A DNA stretch of 64,000 nucleotides from Anoplolepis gracilipes (lineage: Eukaryota; Arthropoda; Insecta; Hymenoptera; Formicidae). The DNA is taken from NCBI RefSeq assembly GCF_047496725.1, contig NC_132972.1:3712001-3776000 (forward strand), in the 5' to 3' direction. This document shows, in pieces, positions 1-14,658 of this stretch. The number at the start of each line of letters is the position of its first letter. The stretch's first letter is position 1. The notes below the pieces were generated by a model, which worked only from the letters and a program-made list of their open reading frames with translations, was not told where the DNA came from and searched no databases. A program made the translations under genes and the position numbers.

Positions 1-44
1 GCGTGGCGCGGTGAGTTGCGTGTCTGCCGAAGAACGAGTTCAAA

Positions 45-453
45 TCCGATGAGAAGCGTCAAATTTATCTGATCGTCACCTTTCGGAAAACAATGGTAAA
101 CATCGAGAGTATCTTGCCACGCGAACCCTTCTAATCTAGATCGTTTGGAATCAATTAAAAATTGTAGGTTTCATATAATTATGGAAGACGTACACTGCAG
201 ATACAAGGGTCTCATATATTATTCCATTTGCAGTATCAGTTTAGCTTATGTTTATTGATATTGACGCAGTACGTGCAGGTAATGCATCAGTATCGACATA
301 TTGAAGCTAAACTGATACTCAATAGAATATATGACTCTTTTGTATGCATAATTGTCTTTTGCAATTATATGGGACCCACAGTTTTTAACTTAAAGTGTTT
401 GCCATTGTTTTCCGAAAGATGACGATCGGATAAATTCGATGTTTCTCATCGGA
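45..453. repeat. Long imperfect inverted repeat (hairpin)
   Basis: Bases 45-100 and 398-453 are near-perfect reverse complements (50 of 56 match; all six differences are transitions). The pairing continues inward with lower identity: 163-230 pairs with about 321-390, and 231-246 with 305-320 (15 consecutive matches). The loop is about 247-304. The left arm has roughly 50 extra bases (101-160). No coding frame is convincing. It could be an old foldback/MITE-like element or a long hairpin RNA source; the sequence alone does not decide. Confidence 0.8.
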
Positions 454-475
454 TGCATTTGTGGATTTGAATATC

Positions 476-3400
476 ACGGAGCGTATTATACGATTCGTCT
501 GTAATTGCACACGACTATCAGTCTGGTATACCGTTTTGTAGCTCGAAAGTTTGCCAAGTAGTCCTTGAAATATTCAAACTAGACTTTGATCGAGGAAGGC
601 GAGGCGAGAAGAAACGTGCATTGAAAGATCTACCTCTAGCTCCCCGTAAACTTTACGGGCGCGGCTTTTTTATGTTTATATATGTATCATCTTTACTTAA
701 AACGTTATACGGCTTTCACGGATCATTATCGTTTCCGTGAGTTTACGGGCGTATAACGGACAGGCGTCGTCATGCTCTTTTGATGACCGTTTTATTCGCC
801 GTTTTATTATCGAGATTTCGTTCAGTTAGATCTCGTTTCTGTATCGTCCAGCGAGCAAGAGAGAAAAGATTCTTAGCATATCAATCGATAAGATTGACAT
901 AATCCGGTTAAATAAGTTTAATAGAATCCGGCAAACTTATTTAACGCTTGCTAACCGGATTTTGAGGTTGCTTTGAGAATTCTTAAAGGCCACGCGGGAA
1001 CGAAGTACTTGTGCCGTTTCGTTAGGTTAAAGATATAACGAGGCTTAAAATAGAGGAGATCCGAGACGCGCTGATCAACGAGAGGCTTTTGACAGAGCAA
1101 CCATCGAGACCGAAAAGATATCGCGAACGTTCACCCTTCGAGTGGAGCATGGAAATTTCACCTTCAATGTTGCATTGTAAATCACATCGACGATTTATTG
1201 ATTTTAAATTAGAATATTTTTAGTTCTTTATTCTTTTTCTTGATGAGCGAAAAAAGATATTTTTTTTATATATCCGAAAATATTTTTGAATGCCCAGCTA
1301 ATTTTTAAAGGTATTTAAATTGACAACATAATATTCTAAATAACATTCTTGTTTTATGCTATAAAATATGTATGCATTACATAAACAAATTATTAAAATA
1401 TATACTTACATTTAAAATATTTTAATAATAAGGAATAAAAGAACAAAAATTTGTTATTAATTAATTATTGACAAGGTCAATGTAATAGTACATTGAATTT
1501 TGCGATATAATTATATCGTAGGAACATTGATACAGTCATCGTTACATCTTGTGCTTTGCTAATTAGTATGATGCCTACATTGTTATATTCGGGTATGAAA
1601 TCATGGATGGCGCAAGTCGTTTACGCAACGCTTTTACGATGATTCGTTGCAAGTAAAAGTTAATACTGTGCGAAAGTCTCATAGCGATAAAACTGTCTAC
1701 TATTGTAGAAGAGACAATAATCGTAGAAATCAAAGAACATAATTCACGGTTGACAGTCTTTTCGCGAAAAAAAAAATCCGTGTGATTGTAAAATATTGTA
1801 GTCAACTAATCCATTAACAGTTTACACATCGACATAGATACAAATACTTACAAATTTTTTTTCTCATATTTGTCCAATTATTTGTAAGGTGCAATTCGAG
1901 AACCTGTTTTGATTATTCGTTTATAACACTGTATCGTGATTTATTTTTAGTCGCGAGAAATAAAAACGACTTACTAACTTCATTTGAGGTGAAAAGGAAT
2001 TTAAATAAAATTAAGTTTTTATCAATGCTATTAGAATTTTTTTGGCAGCGATTAGAGTAATCTATATTTTTGATCAGACGTTTAACGGCTTAAAAATAAA
2101 GTATGTTTGCGTATTTTAATTTTCTTTTATTTAATTTATCAAAATATTGTCGTGCAATTCGAGAATAATATCGCACTTTTCAAGAACAGTAATTATAATT
2201 GATTTGTTGTACACATTTTTAATAATTAAGTTTAATTTCCCAAAACGCGTAATGCAATATGTAATTTGAAAAATGTATACATGAAGTCGTTTGTAATTTA
2301 ATTTTAATTATGAATATTCTAATAAACTTTGCCTAGTATTTATCGTACGAGACATATTTTTATACGTTCGCAAATTGCGTAAATAAATAAGTAATTCTTA
2401 AGTAATGCTTATTTGAATTTTCTCTTTAGCTCTCTCTTTTTCAATAGAGTAGTCTATAAATTTAAATAAAAAAATTAACGTAAAAAAAGACTCAATTTCT
2501 TTTAATGTTAAAAATATAATATTAAAAAATATTTCTCGCATTTTAGTTTTGAGTTGTTATTCGCTGCGAACGCGGAAAGCAGCTTTTGTTTCGAGAATAT
2601 AACTGCATTTACGTCGTGCCGTAAATCGTCCTAAGTGTACATACGCGATTAGTGCAATTAGCTCTCACATCGATTCGCTCTAAATTACCGGGGCTAACGA
2701 ACGCGGATAGAGTGCGTGGTTAATTAGTTCCACGAAATTTATTCTGCGCTCTCTGTCGGCATCGTCACTCTAACAACGAAAATCTATCGAGGAAAACGAA
2801 AGCTCGTGCGTGACAAATACTCGCACGAAACTCTAATGTTATTCAGGGAGACACCGAATCGCGCAGCGGCCTGTTCATAATTGACATTCCACGGCCAAAG
2901 TTCGTAAATCTCTCGGTATATCTCCGACTAAACAGCAATCGTGTTCTAATGAGTCACACTAATGGTTATTATGTGGCTGCATCCAACGAAGAGATAATGA
3001 GCTTTTTACAAATTGCGTGGACGTGTGTCTTACAATTATTTATAGATAACAGCACTCGTTCAATTAATCATGTTTTCTCGCTGTCAAAAATATTATTGAC
3101 ATGTGTTGTGTAGTATTATTTTTAGAAAGGATTATATTTTCTTCTATACTTATTGATATATGTAATATAAAAAGCTGTGTAAAAATTTTACAATTACATA
3201 AAAACGTGTAATATATTTTCATTTGAATGACCATTATTGGAATGATTTGAAATTTATGCTGTACCATTTATGGAGCTGTACTTAATCTAGGAATGTAGAA
3301 GAGAGGAAATACACTTTCTACACGGTCCATTTGGTCCGATACTCTTTCCATTAATATAAATGATAATATCGTAAATTGAGCACGCATTTTTTCGCAGTTA

Positions 3401-5047
3401 TGATTTTCCCAGACGTGCGAACGATTATATTCGCGTCATACCGTTTATTATTATTATTTACGACGCTTCTCGAGCCATTGCGTCTGATTAATATTTAATT
3501 CACCGTGAATCTCACTCGTATCGCTAATTAGCTCCGCGAAATGAACGACTGCAGATCCGTTCAAACGGATCCGTATCTTTTAGGTGTTGCGCATCCTGCG
3601 GCGTCGTCGTTCACGAGCTTACGAGCAACAGGTGGTTATAACGAATATCATATTCGCGATGTTATATCGAGACTTCATAATCGAGATCTTTCACGCTTCA
3701 CAGCCAAATTTATTAAAGCCGAACAGTTCGCGCGATATGACAGATCTACTGATTCGCAGATGGATTCTTGAAATTCGCGCTTTTTTTTCGCAGTCGATTT
3801 CGTTCTATGATTACGAAAAAAAATAAAAACTCGAAAATACCTGTGTTACAATTGGATAATGTTACGATTCGAGATATTTTCTCTTTTCTATTTTATTTTA
3901 TATTCCGTGAAATGTAGACATTATGCAAACGAGGATTTTACCTTCACAATTTAATCGCAATCTCATTTACACTTGGACGCTGCTTCGTGCAATTCCCGAT
4001 GCATTAATTGAGATATATAAAGGAGATGTAAATAAAATATATACATGTATGATTGAACATATTAATTAAATAAAAAGATAAATGACATATATATAATATT
4101 CGAAAGAAGTAATTATACATATATGTGCCTTGTATATGTATAATGTGATCCAATTTTCATAACAATAAAGTACAGTCGTGATGTTTCTCGCGCTAATTAG
4201 ATCTTCTTGATTTTTCGATTTATCGATGCATCTCATCAATCATATCTGTCGATAGAAGTGTCAATCGCGTGGGTAGGGTAATCACGTATAAGCGGAGCAT
4301 CACTCGAGGATGTGAGGATACGCGGAATTCGATCGAAAGCCCTTTCAACACATACATAGACACATATATTTTTAATTACATCAATCTACTTTAAAATCCG
4401 CACCATACCCACGCGTGCATACACATGCATATGCAGTGTCCACCTACGCATTTGATGTAATTTATGCGATGTAAATTATGCATCGACCAATCGTATCCGT
4501 TAACACTTGTAAAAAAACTGGACGAGCAAGTATACAAGAAGGAGAGTGTAATTCCTTGTTTCCTTAATTGGGAAGTGTATGAATTTTATAAATTGGTTAA
4601 TTTGCATAATGAATATCTGACAATATTTTAACCTTTATTCATCAAGTGTCTATGAATGATGTCTGATTTATCTGATGTAATTGAGATGTTGCCTCTTCTA
4701 ACATTCAGAATTGCAATCTTGAGATATTGATGTCGTAAATAACCAAATTTCGTAGATATTCATGTTTATGGAGAAACGCGTTGAAATCATCGCGCGTGTC
4801 TATCGCGAATAATTTGAATTTGAATAATTCCATAAATCGACATGCAACGTGAGTCCGATACATTAGATACGTGACTATAACTTACGCAACGTTATCTATA
4901 TTTCGTGCGAAACATGAATTCTGGAAAATGGGACCTTTAGTCGCGTCTGTGATCACATGTTGGTGCAAAAGTGCTTGCGTCAGTCTACAATTTTTTATTG
5001 CGCAACATTATTATGCTAGATGGATTGCAAATTGTGTGCAAAAAGTA

Positions 5048-5050
<3 letters not shown>
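476..5050. other. AT-rich non-coding stretch
   Basis: No exon with both good splice sites and an open frame was found. There is one imperfect stem (about 898-916 with 932-961, built on AATCCGGTTA and its complement) and a slightly GC-richer patch at 2560-2960. Small open frames at 3541-3826 overlap each other in two frames and look random. Most likely intron or intergenic DNA. Confidence 0.6.

Positions 5051-5085
<35 letters not shown>
5051..5085. repeat. (TA)n microsatellite
   Basis: Uninterrupted TA dinucleotide run of about 35 bp followed by a short CGTCGTCGCCG stretch. Confidence 0.97.
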
Positions 5086-5087
<2 letters not shown>

Positions 5088-5174
5088 TCGTCGCCGTCAT
5101 CGGGAGATATTTTCCTGGAGCGATACAAGAGATCTCATTTAGACTTTCGCGTCGCGATATACTTGGCAAATCAG

Positions 5175-5700
5175 AGTGTCTACTCAAATCTTGTAAAAAA
5201 TTGCCTGAAAAAATTCTCTGAAAAAAATTCCCTGAAAATTCCTTGATTTTAAGATGTTTCTATTTAAAAGTTTAGATAAAAAAATCAAGATTTTTTAATA
5301 TAACTAAATAAGTATTTTTATTGTATGTGTTTTTAATATTTTTTATTTATTTTAAAGATAAATTCAGAATCTTTTGTAAATGTGTATACTGAAAAAAAAC
5401 TGAATAACTTTTGTAAAATAAACATTTTTTACTTGCATAATAGTTTTATTTTTCTATCAATAAAAATTTTGTAAATTATTTTAAAAAATACGTGCTCTGC
5501 ATATTTATTTTGTTAAGGCATTGAATGTATAAAAATAGAAACATATATATTTATAATATATTTTAAACATACACGCATAATTTACTTGGCTTGCTGATTG
5601 CTTACAATATAAGAACAAAATCAAAGAATTTTTTTTTTAATTTTCTGAAAGCCTCAATAAAATTCCATGAGAATTTTCTGATTTTTTCGGGTACAAATAA
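5175..5700 (-). repeat. Interspersed repeat, copy 1
   Basis: Read on the minus strand this matches the plus-strand segment at 59330-59815. The best block is ATCAGCAAGCCAAGTAAATT followed by a shared ATATATTATAAATATAT stretch. A second matching block, built on AATTTTTTACAAGATTTGA, lies near the other end (about 5188-5210 here, 59785-59810 there). The copies are diverged and carry short indels. No protein is encoded. Probably a non-autonomous transposon relic; the family was not identified. Confidence 0.65.
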
Positions 5701-5740
5701 AATTTCTAAGAATTACAAGTTTTTTAGAGACTAGATAAAT

Positions 5741-8700
5741 CTATCGATTCGCGCGGTCACGCAAATACGATTAATGAATATGTTCGGTTGGCATGGTAGG
5801 TAGCGTGATATTTTTCAAGTTGATTAACATCACTCGGTGTAGAGGGAGATTAAATACGGCGAACAATAGCTCATTTGTCGCAAGATTCTCAAGAACGAGC
5901 AGGAAACGGGAACGGAACAAACAATTACGGTGTCGGCAAAATCGATTAAATGTGCGACGATACTGGAAAATTATACGCATAATTATAAAAGTGTATTTAT
6001 GTCATATGTTCTCTAGTATTTCATCTAAAAATTATCATAATAAAAATATTTCTTAAATATGTAATTTTTAATAAATCTTGGAGCATGGTGTAATTCTTGA
6101 TTATTAAAATGTTATTACAAAAAAGTCATAAATATACATATAAAAATACCGGCAATAAGATTAAATTATATTACGTACATGACTCACGCTACGTAATAAA
6201 AACATGACTCACACAATCGGAATTTATACTTGCAATTTTAAATATTTTAGAACTCATTATTCTAATAAACTGTGTTGGGATATATTATTAGCGAAGATAC
6301 ATATGTATTAAATTATATAATATTATTGATTCATAATTTATCATCATTTTGATCACCATTGCTTACGCCTCGATTGCCATCTGTTGTCAATTTCATCTTC
6401 GGATCATGGGTCACGTATTTTGGAGAACGTTTGCCACGTGTACGTCGACACGTGTGTGTGTGTGTCATATTAGCGACGAATCGCTGGGTTATCTTTCCAG
6501 GTGAACTAGAGCGAGGAGGAAGCGAATAGCGAACAGGTTGACCTCCCACGCACGTGACGTGTGCGCTCACTTTACGATTAATTAGCACTTAATTATTCGG
6601 CCTCCGTCTGTACACTCGGCTCGCGCGTCTCGAGTATTAGAAGACAAAAAAAAAAAGAACATATGACGATGCGATCCCGTTCGTCTCATCTCGGTCCAAC
6701 CTGAACGAGAAGAAGGAGAAATATCTTCGACGCGAGCTCACGTACATAATTATCAAGGATGCAGGGCATCTCGACGGAGGGTGCCTCGCCCGGCGGTCGC
6801 CGGCTATCCCGCAGTTTTCACTCCTGCCTTCGTGGAGCCGACCAAGACGACCTTGAATCAGGTATCTAGAATACATAGTTGCATGTTCGCGGTAAGCGGG
6901 ATAAATCGCCGATGTTACAATTACGATATCGCGATGTCGTCGCGAGAAAAAGATTGATCTTTTTAGCGGAAATATAATAGTAGCTGTTAATCAAAGTTTC
7001 AAGTAACTAGCCGCGATCTAGTTTTAGATTGTGTGAATTTTTTTTTATATATATATATATATAAGATTAAAATATATGTGACGCGGAAAGCGGATTTTCT
7101 TGACGCACTTTTACATACTTGAACGATTCTTTTTATGGCACTGAGTGAACAATCCGGGGCGTGTGTAGGATAACGACTCGCGATTAATAAATATGTAGGT
7201 GATCCCTACGCAATATCGCGTGCCTACGCTCGTTAAAATCGTACTTGCCTTTTGCGATAGTTGACATCTTACGATATGAAAGAAAACTCGAATAATCGTC
7301 GGACAATTTTAATTGCTTAAATCATCCATTTAATGCTTCTTTCTCACTCAATTATCAATTGAATTATATTTAATCTTGAGCATTCAATTTCTTATAAATT
7401 TAAATTGCAAGAGATCTTTTGAAAAGAAGAAACATGTTTTAATGATTTTAATCGAGGAGCATTTGAATAAACTTTTTTATCACTCAATAGACGATCCTAG
7501 TAAGGATAAAATTAATAAAAAACTTTTCTCTCTTATAAATGTTATGTTTTATTTTATATTTATATAAAAAGTATATTTTTATACATATCAAATATAAAAT
7601 ATAATTTTTTGCCTCGTGCAAGGAGTGCAAATAAATATTGCTTATTAAATTCTTAAATCGGTGACAATAATAAATTTTTATTATGTATTGATATTATATA
7701 ATACATATGTATTTTTTTCTCCGACGCGCAAGAAACAGATGATCATTACTTACTAAATTCACAAAAATCTGGACTGTATCTTTCGGCGAAGGAATCTTTA
7801 GATGTACTATTTTGGACGAAACAACGGGCGATGGTTACCATAGTCTCGTAAAAGTCGCATACGGAAATACGCACAAGAAATACCATGCTTGATGCTAAAC
7901 AGATGACACGCACCGATCCCTCGCGTTCACGCGCGCATGAGCCGTGACGTGCACCCACGTGACGTGCTATTTACGAGAGTGGCACGCTCGTGTTGATACT
8001 CACGATCATATACTGGTGACCGGCGACCGAGTAAGTGTAAGCGAGGGAGACCACGTTAATATTTACTTTCATACACAGTCTCCGTTCCCGGCAGTCCATT
8101 CCCGACTGTATCGTGTTCACTGTCTCTAACCAGCTGAGGGGACTCTTGGTGAATCGATCCGGTGTCTCGGCCTGTCGATCCTCGACGCGATACTTCAGTC
8201 GGTGATAATTATCGTCGAAAATGTCCGCCTTATTAATGTGAGACGAATAAATTATCTGTGAAGACGGACATATGTATGTGAACAGTGAATAAAACGACGC
8301 ACTAATTTCTTTGCATTTTTGTTTAATTATATTATTGGGCAGAAATGTTGTCGATAGTTCAAAGTGATTGATCAGAGGATCGTTACACATTCGAAATATT
8401 TGCTATTAATATATTCAAGATAAATAGATTGCCTTTAGTTGTCGATTTGAAAATAATAATAGTCACATAGGTATTTGAGTGTTCTTTCTTTATGATTTTA
8501 TTAAATATATTTGTGCTTTGGATTTCACATGATTGGTCATTATTAAAAGAAAAAATAATATACAAAGTGATTGTGGATATAATATTCGTCAAATGATACC
8601 AGAGTTATTTTTCTACAGTGGTTTTTGTGTTTTTACTTTTTTATAAATATCGCACACGTGGAGAATTTGACAGAAGACGTTGTTAAAAGATTGTCAATCT

Positions 8701-11700
8701 TAAAATATCGATCTTATAAAATCAACAAAAAAATTATAATGCGCTATCTATAATTAGTACAGTGAAATCTAATCGAAGCTGGAAGCTGATAACGGTATAT
8801 ATCTCGATACATATCTTGATATTTTAACTGGGTCGACAACTTGCCGAGGATAATACATCCAAGCAATTGATTAATCAAGATATTAGTGCTATTTAATATG
8901 TCTTAAGTGATTTATATTAATAATTTGTTTATGACACATTTACATAATTTCTACAGGATAAAGTGTTTTATCTGCCGCAAATTGTTTTGCTGCCCTTTAT
9001 GACATTCTGATACAATAGATGTTATTTTACACAACGAATTAGCCGAAGAATTACAAGATAGCTGGATGCTTTAACACAAATGTTTATCGGTATCGATCTC
9101 TGATGAACAGGAAGACTTTCTATAAAATTTGTTATTATCCGCAAAGATCATAACCGGCAGTTGTTAGTGTCAAGAAAGATATATCTCGTCAAGCTGAGTC
9201 GATAGAAAATCAAGGGACCGTAAAACGAAAGTTCTCGACCGTCGTGTAATTTGCATGCCACACATTGTCGGAAATTGCGAAAAATTTCGAGACACATTGT
9301 CGATATTCTTCTTGTCGACCTTCGGTTACCGATCTTTCTTCCCGACATGATCGATGCTTCACAGAATGACATCAATGGAGATGCGATGAGCTACCGCAAG
9401 TAATAGCGGAGGATGACACACGAACGAATATAAGACGCTTCTCGATCGCGCGATTCTTACAAAGATAAATGATTTAACAATCGCCCAAGGACGATTCTCG
9501 TCGATTGTTGTGAAATAATCTACACCGTCAACATGAGGATCCGTTACGTGCCACAAGATACCGGGAACTGCCACAGACGTATGTTACTTTTATTATATGA
9601 TGGTTAAAAAGTACATTACGACTTATGATATTTTATAAATTTTTTGCGTTAATTTCACGAGACATTCATCGCCAAAATTATTTACCATTTCACATATTTA
9701 CGCGCTCCAGTAAACTATAAAATTGATCCACGCGATGGTGAAGGCTGTGAAATTATTTAACGGCATAGAAAAGTACAAGTATTTTTATTGTAGATGCAAA
9801 ATTGGCGAAATTATTTTTCATATTTTTTAATTACACTTAATAAATATCAATATTACACACAAGTGTTATTATATTTATATTAAGTTCTCTTGTACTGCTA
9901 CATTTGTCTATCTTCATGTTTCCTCGATATTTATATCGGCCCTAACTTGGTTCGTCCGATGATGTTTGTACCGAGTCAAGTGTCGTACAAAGGAAAAAAG
10001 TGATCCGTTATACGCGTGATATGTGTGTTTTGTGGTAGCTCTTCTGGAGTATCACATTCGATTCTGGCGCGTCGTCTTTCCTGGAGCAAACTGACAAAAG
10101 TGTTTTAAACGTGCGTCCGATTTTGGCGAACCTCAACTATCGAAACATTGCTTTTATCGATTCATTGCCATTGAAACGGGAGAGAAATTTCCCGCGTGTT
10201 TTCTCTCTCATAGCGAACGCAATGTAATCGTTATCACTGTAATATAAATCAGTAACATGCATTTATCTAATGCGTCAAAATAAAAAAAATGTTACACTAT
10301 TCCGTTACTTTACGTCGTAAAATTGAGGTGAAAATCCCGTTAGTTTTCTCTATCAGATAATTTTTATATATCACAAATTATTTTTTTCTTGCTAAATGCA
10401 AGTATTATCTCGTTTTATTTGTCAGTCATGGTATTTACGTGCAGTTTAGTAGAAAAAGTTAGATAACACATTTCAATATATATATATATATATTTTACTG
10501 CAACTTGCAAAAGCACTCTTTGCTGGTATATCCATTAAAAATATTATTAACAGGGAGAGATTCGCCCCAGCATAAAAAAGTACCAAAGCACACGCTTTTA
10601 AATTAACCATTTTGCCTCTGTATAACTGTATTAAAATGTAAACACTGAACCGAGGGAATATTCCGTGAGCATATGTATACAGTGTAATTATATGATTTCC
10701 GATGTTGCGTTTTAATAACGCCAAGTACCATTAAAATATAATTTTCACAAAAATATTGCCCCGCGAAATAATTATGTGAAAAATATAAATGAGCTTTGTA
10801 ACGGCCGTCGTTTACAATATTTTCCGCACTGTTTGTTTCATTTACTTTATGGTTAGAGTGCTTCGTATCAAGCAACTTCTACAAATTCAGACAAATAAAG
10901 AGATAATTTTCATTTTTCAGTATTTTAATCAGTATAATTCTTTTTTACAAAAATAAATTTTTTAATACAGAACATTTCTTATAAATAATGTTGATGCAAA
11001 TAATTTTCTTCTGGCGAATTTATACTTTTTTAGATAGTTGGATAAGAAATTCTGAAACTTTTTAAAAATATGAAGATTATTGTCATTTAAGAGTTGTATT
11101 TTTTGTCTCAATATTTGCAAAACTTCTACTATTACATATTATATCTCGAATGTTATTTTAGACAAGTATACGCAGAATAACACATGATTAGTTAAAAAAA
11201 TACAATTTCAGTGCTTATTAGACATAGGAATTGACATTGTATAAAAAACAAGCTAATTTTATTCGTGTACCTTTTCGGCATAAATTTGAACTCACTTCAA
11301 AGTATGAACTTCACAGCGTAATAATTAGATAAGCATACAGAAAGTCAATTTTAATAATCATACATCCCCCGCTTTTTTCTTCGTCTTTTTAGCACTCTCC
11401 TTAATCATTCGTTATACATGTGCTTCCGAATAACTGCCATGTTGTAATTAAATTATGCGAATGACTCGTGCTATTACGAATCAAATGTTCAAAACGCGCT
11501 ATCTTTTATGAAAGAGATATGATCGAAGAGATATATAATCGATTTTCATTTCTTTTATTAATCTAATATATAATATATTAATACAGCTAATATATTTTTT
11601 TTATATTTATTCTTTATTTCTGGAAAAAATTGACGAGAATCTAGTTGCAAAATTATATCTCATAATCAAAACTCTATATGTATTTTTTTTCAACGTTAAA

Positions 11701-12958
11701 TTAACCTTTGCGAATAATTTTATTTTTCTCATGCATTGATGCTTTTTGCTGAATAAGCTCTGGATTTTTATTCATTATTTAAATAAACTCGTTTTTTATC
11801 GCTTTGAACATTCATAACTTTTCATTAGAATTTTTTAAACCGAAGAATCAATTTATAGTTTACTATCAAAATAAAAACAAATAATAATTATTGAACTAAT
11901 GATTTTTAGAAAAAGGCGCAGAAAAATGAAAATATAGGATTTTAAGATAAAAAAGTATTTTAAAGATTTTGATATTATTCTTTTATATTTAACATTTTTT
12001 AAATATATTTAGACTTATGTAAAAATCGTTAGTGCATTTCTTTCTTCAAAAGCGAAACGCAACAAACATCTTTTGAAAACAGATTTAAATCTTTAAAATT
12101 TCGTAAAACTTTTCATATATAATTTTATCTTTATTTACTATAAATTTTTTCTAAATATATGTATGTAAAAATAATGTCATATATATGTATAATTTAAAAA
12201 AAAACGTACAGATATTTCGATTGCACCTTGACGTTAATTATCTAGAGAACGGCAATTATTTGTCAGAGTAAAGTGCGTTCTACGAAGTCCACATTTTCAC
12301 TTCTTCTGTTGGCGTGAACGATTACGCGAGTAAGTACCGTAAAAGAAGTTGCACAAGCGCCTTCGCGTTTCGCTTTTACGCGCGAACACTTTACGATGAT
12401 TGTCAGGACGTAAAATGATATTCTCGAATTCACGTTGAAGAGAAATCGAAACTACCAGATACCAGATCAATCAATCTTCTCGACCGTATTTCGTGGCTTA
12501 TGTGGAACGTGTAACTTTATCAGCTGCACTCTTTTACAATTACAACATCCAATTTTAATCAAGGAAGAATGTGAAATTCTAAAAGCGGTCGGTTCACCGA
12601 CATCACTTTGGCATTTCACTTTTGATTTCACGTCGAGAAAAAAATATCGTGATCACTGTACGGAAGATGATTATTGCTGACTCATTGATGATTGCCGTCG
12701 TAATTATACCAATGATTATAAACGTGACGATTGGCTTTTATAATCGTTTATGCAATACAAATTGTGGCAATACTTCACACGGTGCTTGTTTTTTAGAATA
12801 AAAACGTGAATATCTATCTTTTTGTAGTTATTCGATTATTGTGAAATATTTATTGGATTATTAATTAGACATAAATAACAAAACACTAAATCGATAAGAT
12901 TAAATTTGCATAAATTAATCTCGTCTATGATATATAATATTATATTTGTACATTATTT
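5741..12958. other. Non-coding stretch with GC-richer patches
   Basis: Mostly AT-rich. CpG-richer patches lie at 6330-6880, 7740-8240 and 9150-9590; they show no matched splice sites around an open frame and might be regulatory. A (TA)n tract lies at 7047-7063 and another at 10478-10494. At 6499-6506 a pyrimidine-containing AG is directly followed by GTGAAC, a weak candidate back-to-back splice site. No gene is supported. Confidence 0.55.
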
Positions 12959-13040
12959 ATATATAAAAACAAGACATTTTAATAAAAGATATTATATGAT
13001 AATGTTAATGTTAAAGTTTCACATATTAACTTGTAAAATT

Positions 13041-13090
<50 letters not shown>

Positions 13091-13172
13091 AATTTTACAA
13101 GTTAATATGTGAAACTTTAACATTAACATTATCATATAATATCTTTTATTAAAATGTCTTGTTTTTATATAT
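12959..13172. repeat. Perfect 214-bp palindrome centred on (AT)n
   Basis: The arms, from ATATATAAAAACAAGAC outward-in, are exact reverse complements over about 90 bp each. They meet in an ACACACAC-(AT)n-GTGTGTGT core at 13044-13090. Pairing stops at 12958/13173. Absolute arm identity implies recent origin or active correction. No open frame is present. Candidate foldback/MITE element or replication-derived palindrome. Confidence 0.93.
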
Positions 13173-14599
13173 TTTTTTCATATTAATTTCCTTAAGAAAG
13201 TTGATACTTTCACATAGTACTTTGACATTTTCGTGCAAACACAGAATTTAATTGATTATGAAATCAATTATAATTACTATTGGGATTAAGGGACAGATTA
13301 ACGGAACGTTAATAGAGAGATGATCTGGGCTACGTATGTATGTATGAGCTTGTCTATACTTTCTCCACAGAAGAAACTTATTACGCGAGATCGAGACGGT
13401 TAAAAAGTCGCGTGAAAAATCCCGAGAGTAAATTTATTTTTGCGTTGACGCAAATAAATTGACAACTTATTCCGGGACTAACATACACTTAACGACTATT
13501 AGCAATCGCGGTCGGAATTAAAATCTCTTCGCTTATATGTTGCGAGCAATGTTGTAAATCTGGTTTCAATGACGATTACGCGTCGAGCGATAGCGATCAA
13601 TCATTCGATGCAGTTTGTGTGAGGAAGCAAAAACATTATTCTATTTTTAAATGTTCTTTCCTCTTTTACGGCAAACGAGATTGATACTTTCGAAAATATT
13701 AGCAAAAACAGGATATAAGCATGATTAAATCTTAATAGAGTTGGCATTTTCTCGCATAAATCGTGTTTTAGATTTTAGATAAATCATGATTATTATAAAT
13801 TTCTCTTTTGTTAAAAAAAGGGTACGGTGATAATAAATAATCATTAATATGCATCGCGCTACTTAATACTTATTCCCATATTTATAACGATAAAATTATA
13901 TCAATTGAAAGATTATTGATATCAGTCTTATTTTACACTTTTAGTTTAAAACATAATTTAAAATACATTTCAATCTCTCGCTAGGACTATTTTTTTAATT
14001 TTTTTTAAATTTCGTTTTTTGCAACAATATTGCGTTTTCATGTATCGGAATTGGAACAAATTTAACTGTATCGATAAATACATGTTTATATTATTCGAGG
14101 ACATAACTCTATCGAACGTTCGCGATTTTATGTATTAGACATTCTCGCGTATGCTAATATTTACACGTATCCCACGTGTTTCAACGTCAAGCAAGACTCA
14201 CCGCAACCGCTCCAGGAGATGAGCAATTAGTTGAAAGATCTCCTCTATCTCTGGGGGAAAAACGGTTATACTAAACTGCCGGCTGGTCTCTTCATGGTCG
14301 AAATCCTCGCCGTCTTACGGTGCTCGGTGCCCATAATAACGCGTCGACGCACATACACGGTATGATAATAATTTCGCAATAGACGTCATTTTGTAGAAAG
14401 TCTTCTCAAGAATTTTGCCCGCGGCGGAATATCTCTCGATGGATGTGTATTGGCATATGAAAAACGTGTTTATTGAATTATAAGACGGATTAAATTGAAA
14501 TAAAAATTAGAGAACCTAGTTACAAAAAAGAGAAATATGAAATATATTAATTATTTACAATGCTGCTTTTACTTTTTAAACTTTATTCTAAAATGCGAT

Positions 14600-14658
<59 letters not shown>

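Noticed and set aside
38..48. GAGTTCAAATCC resembling a tRNA B-box
   Set aside because: No matching A-box, cloverleaf or acceptor stem; it is part of the outer arm of the 45-453 hairpin region.
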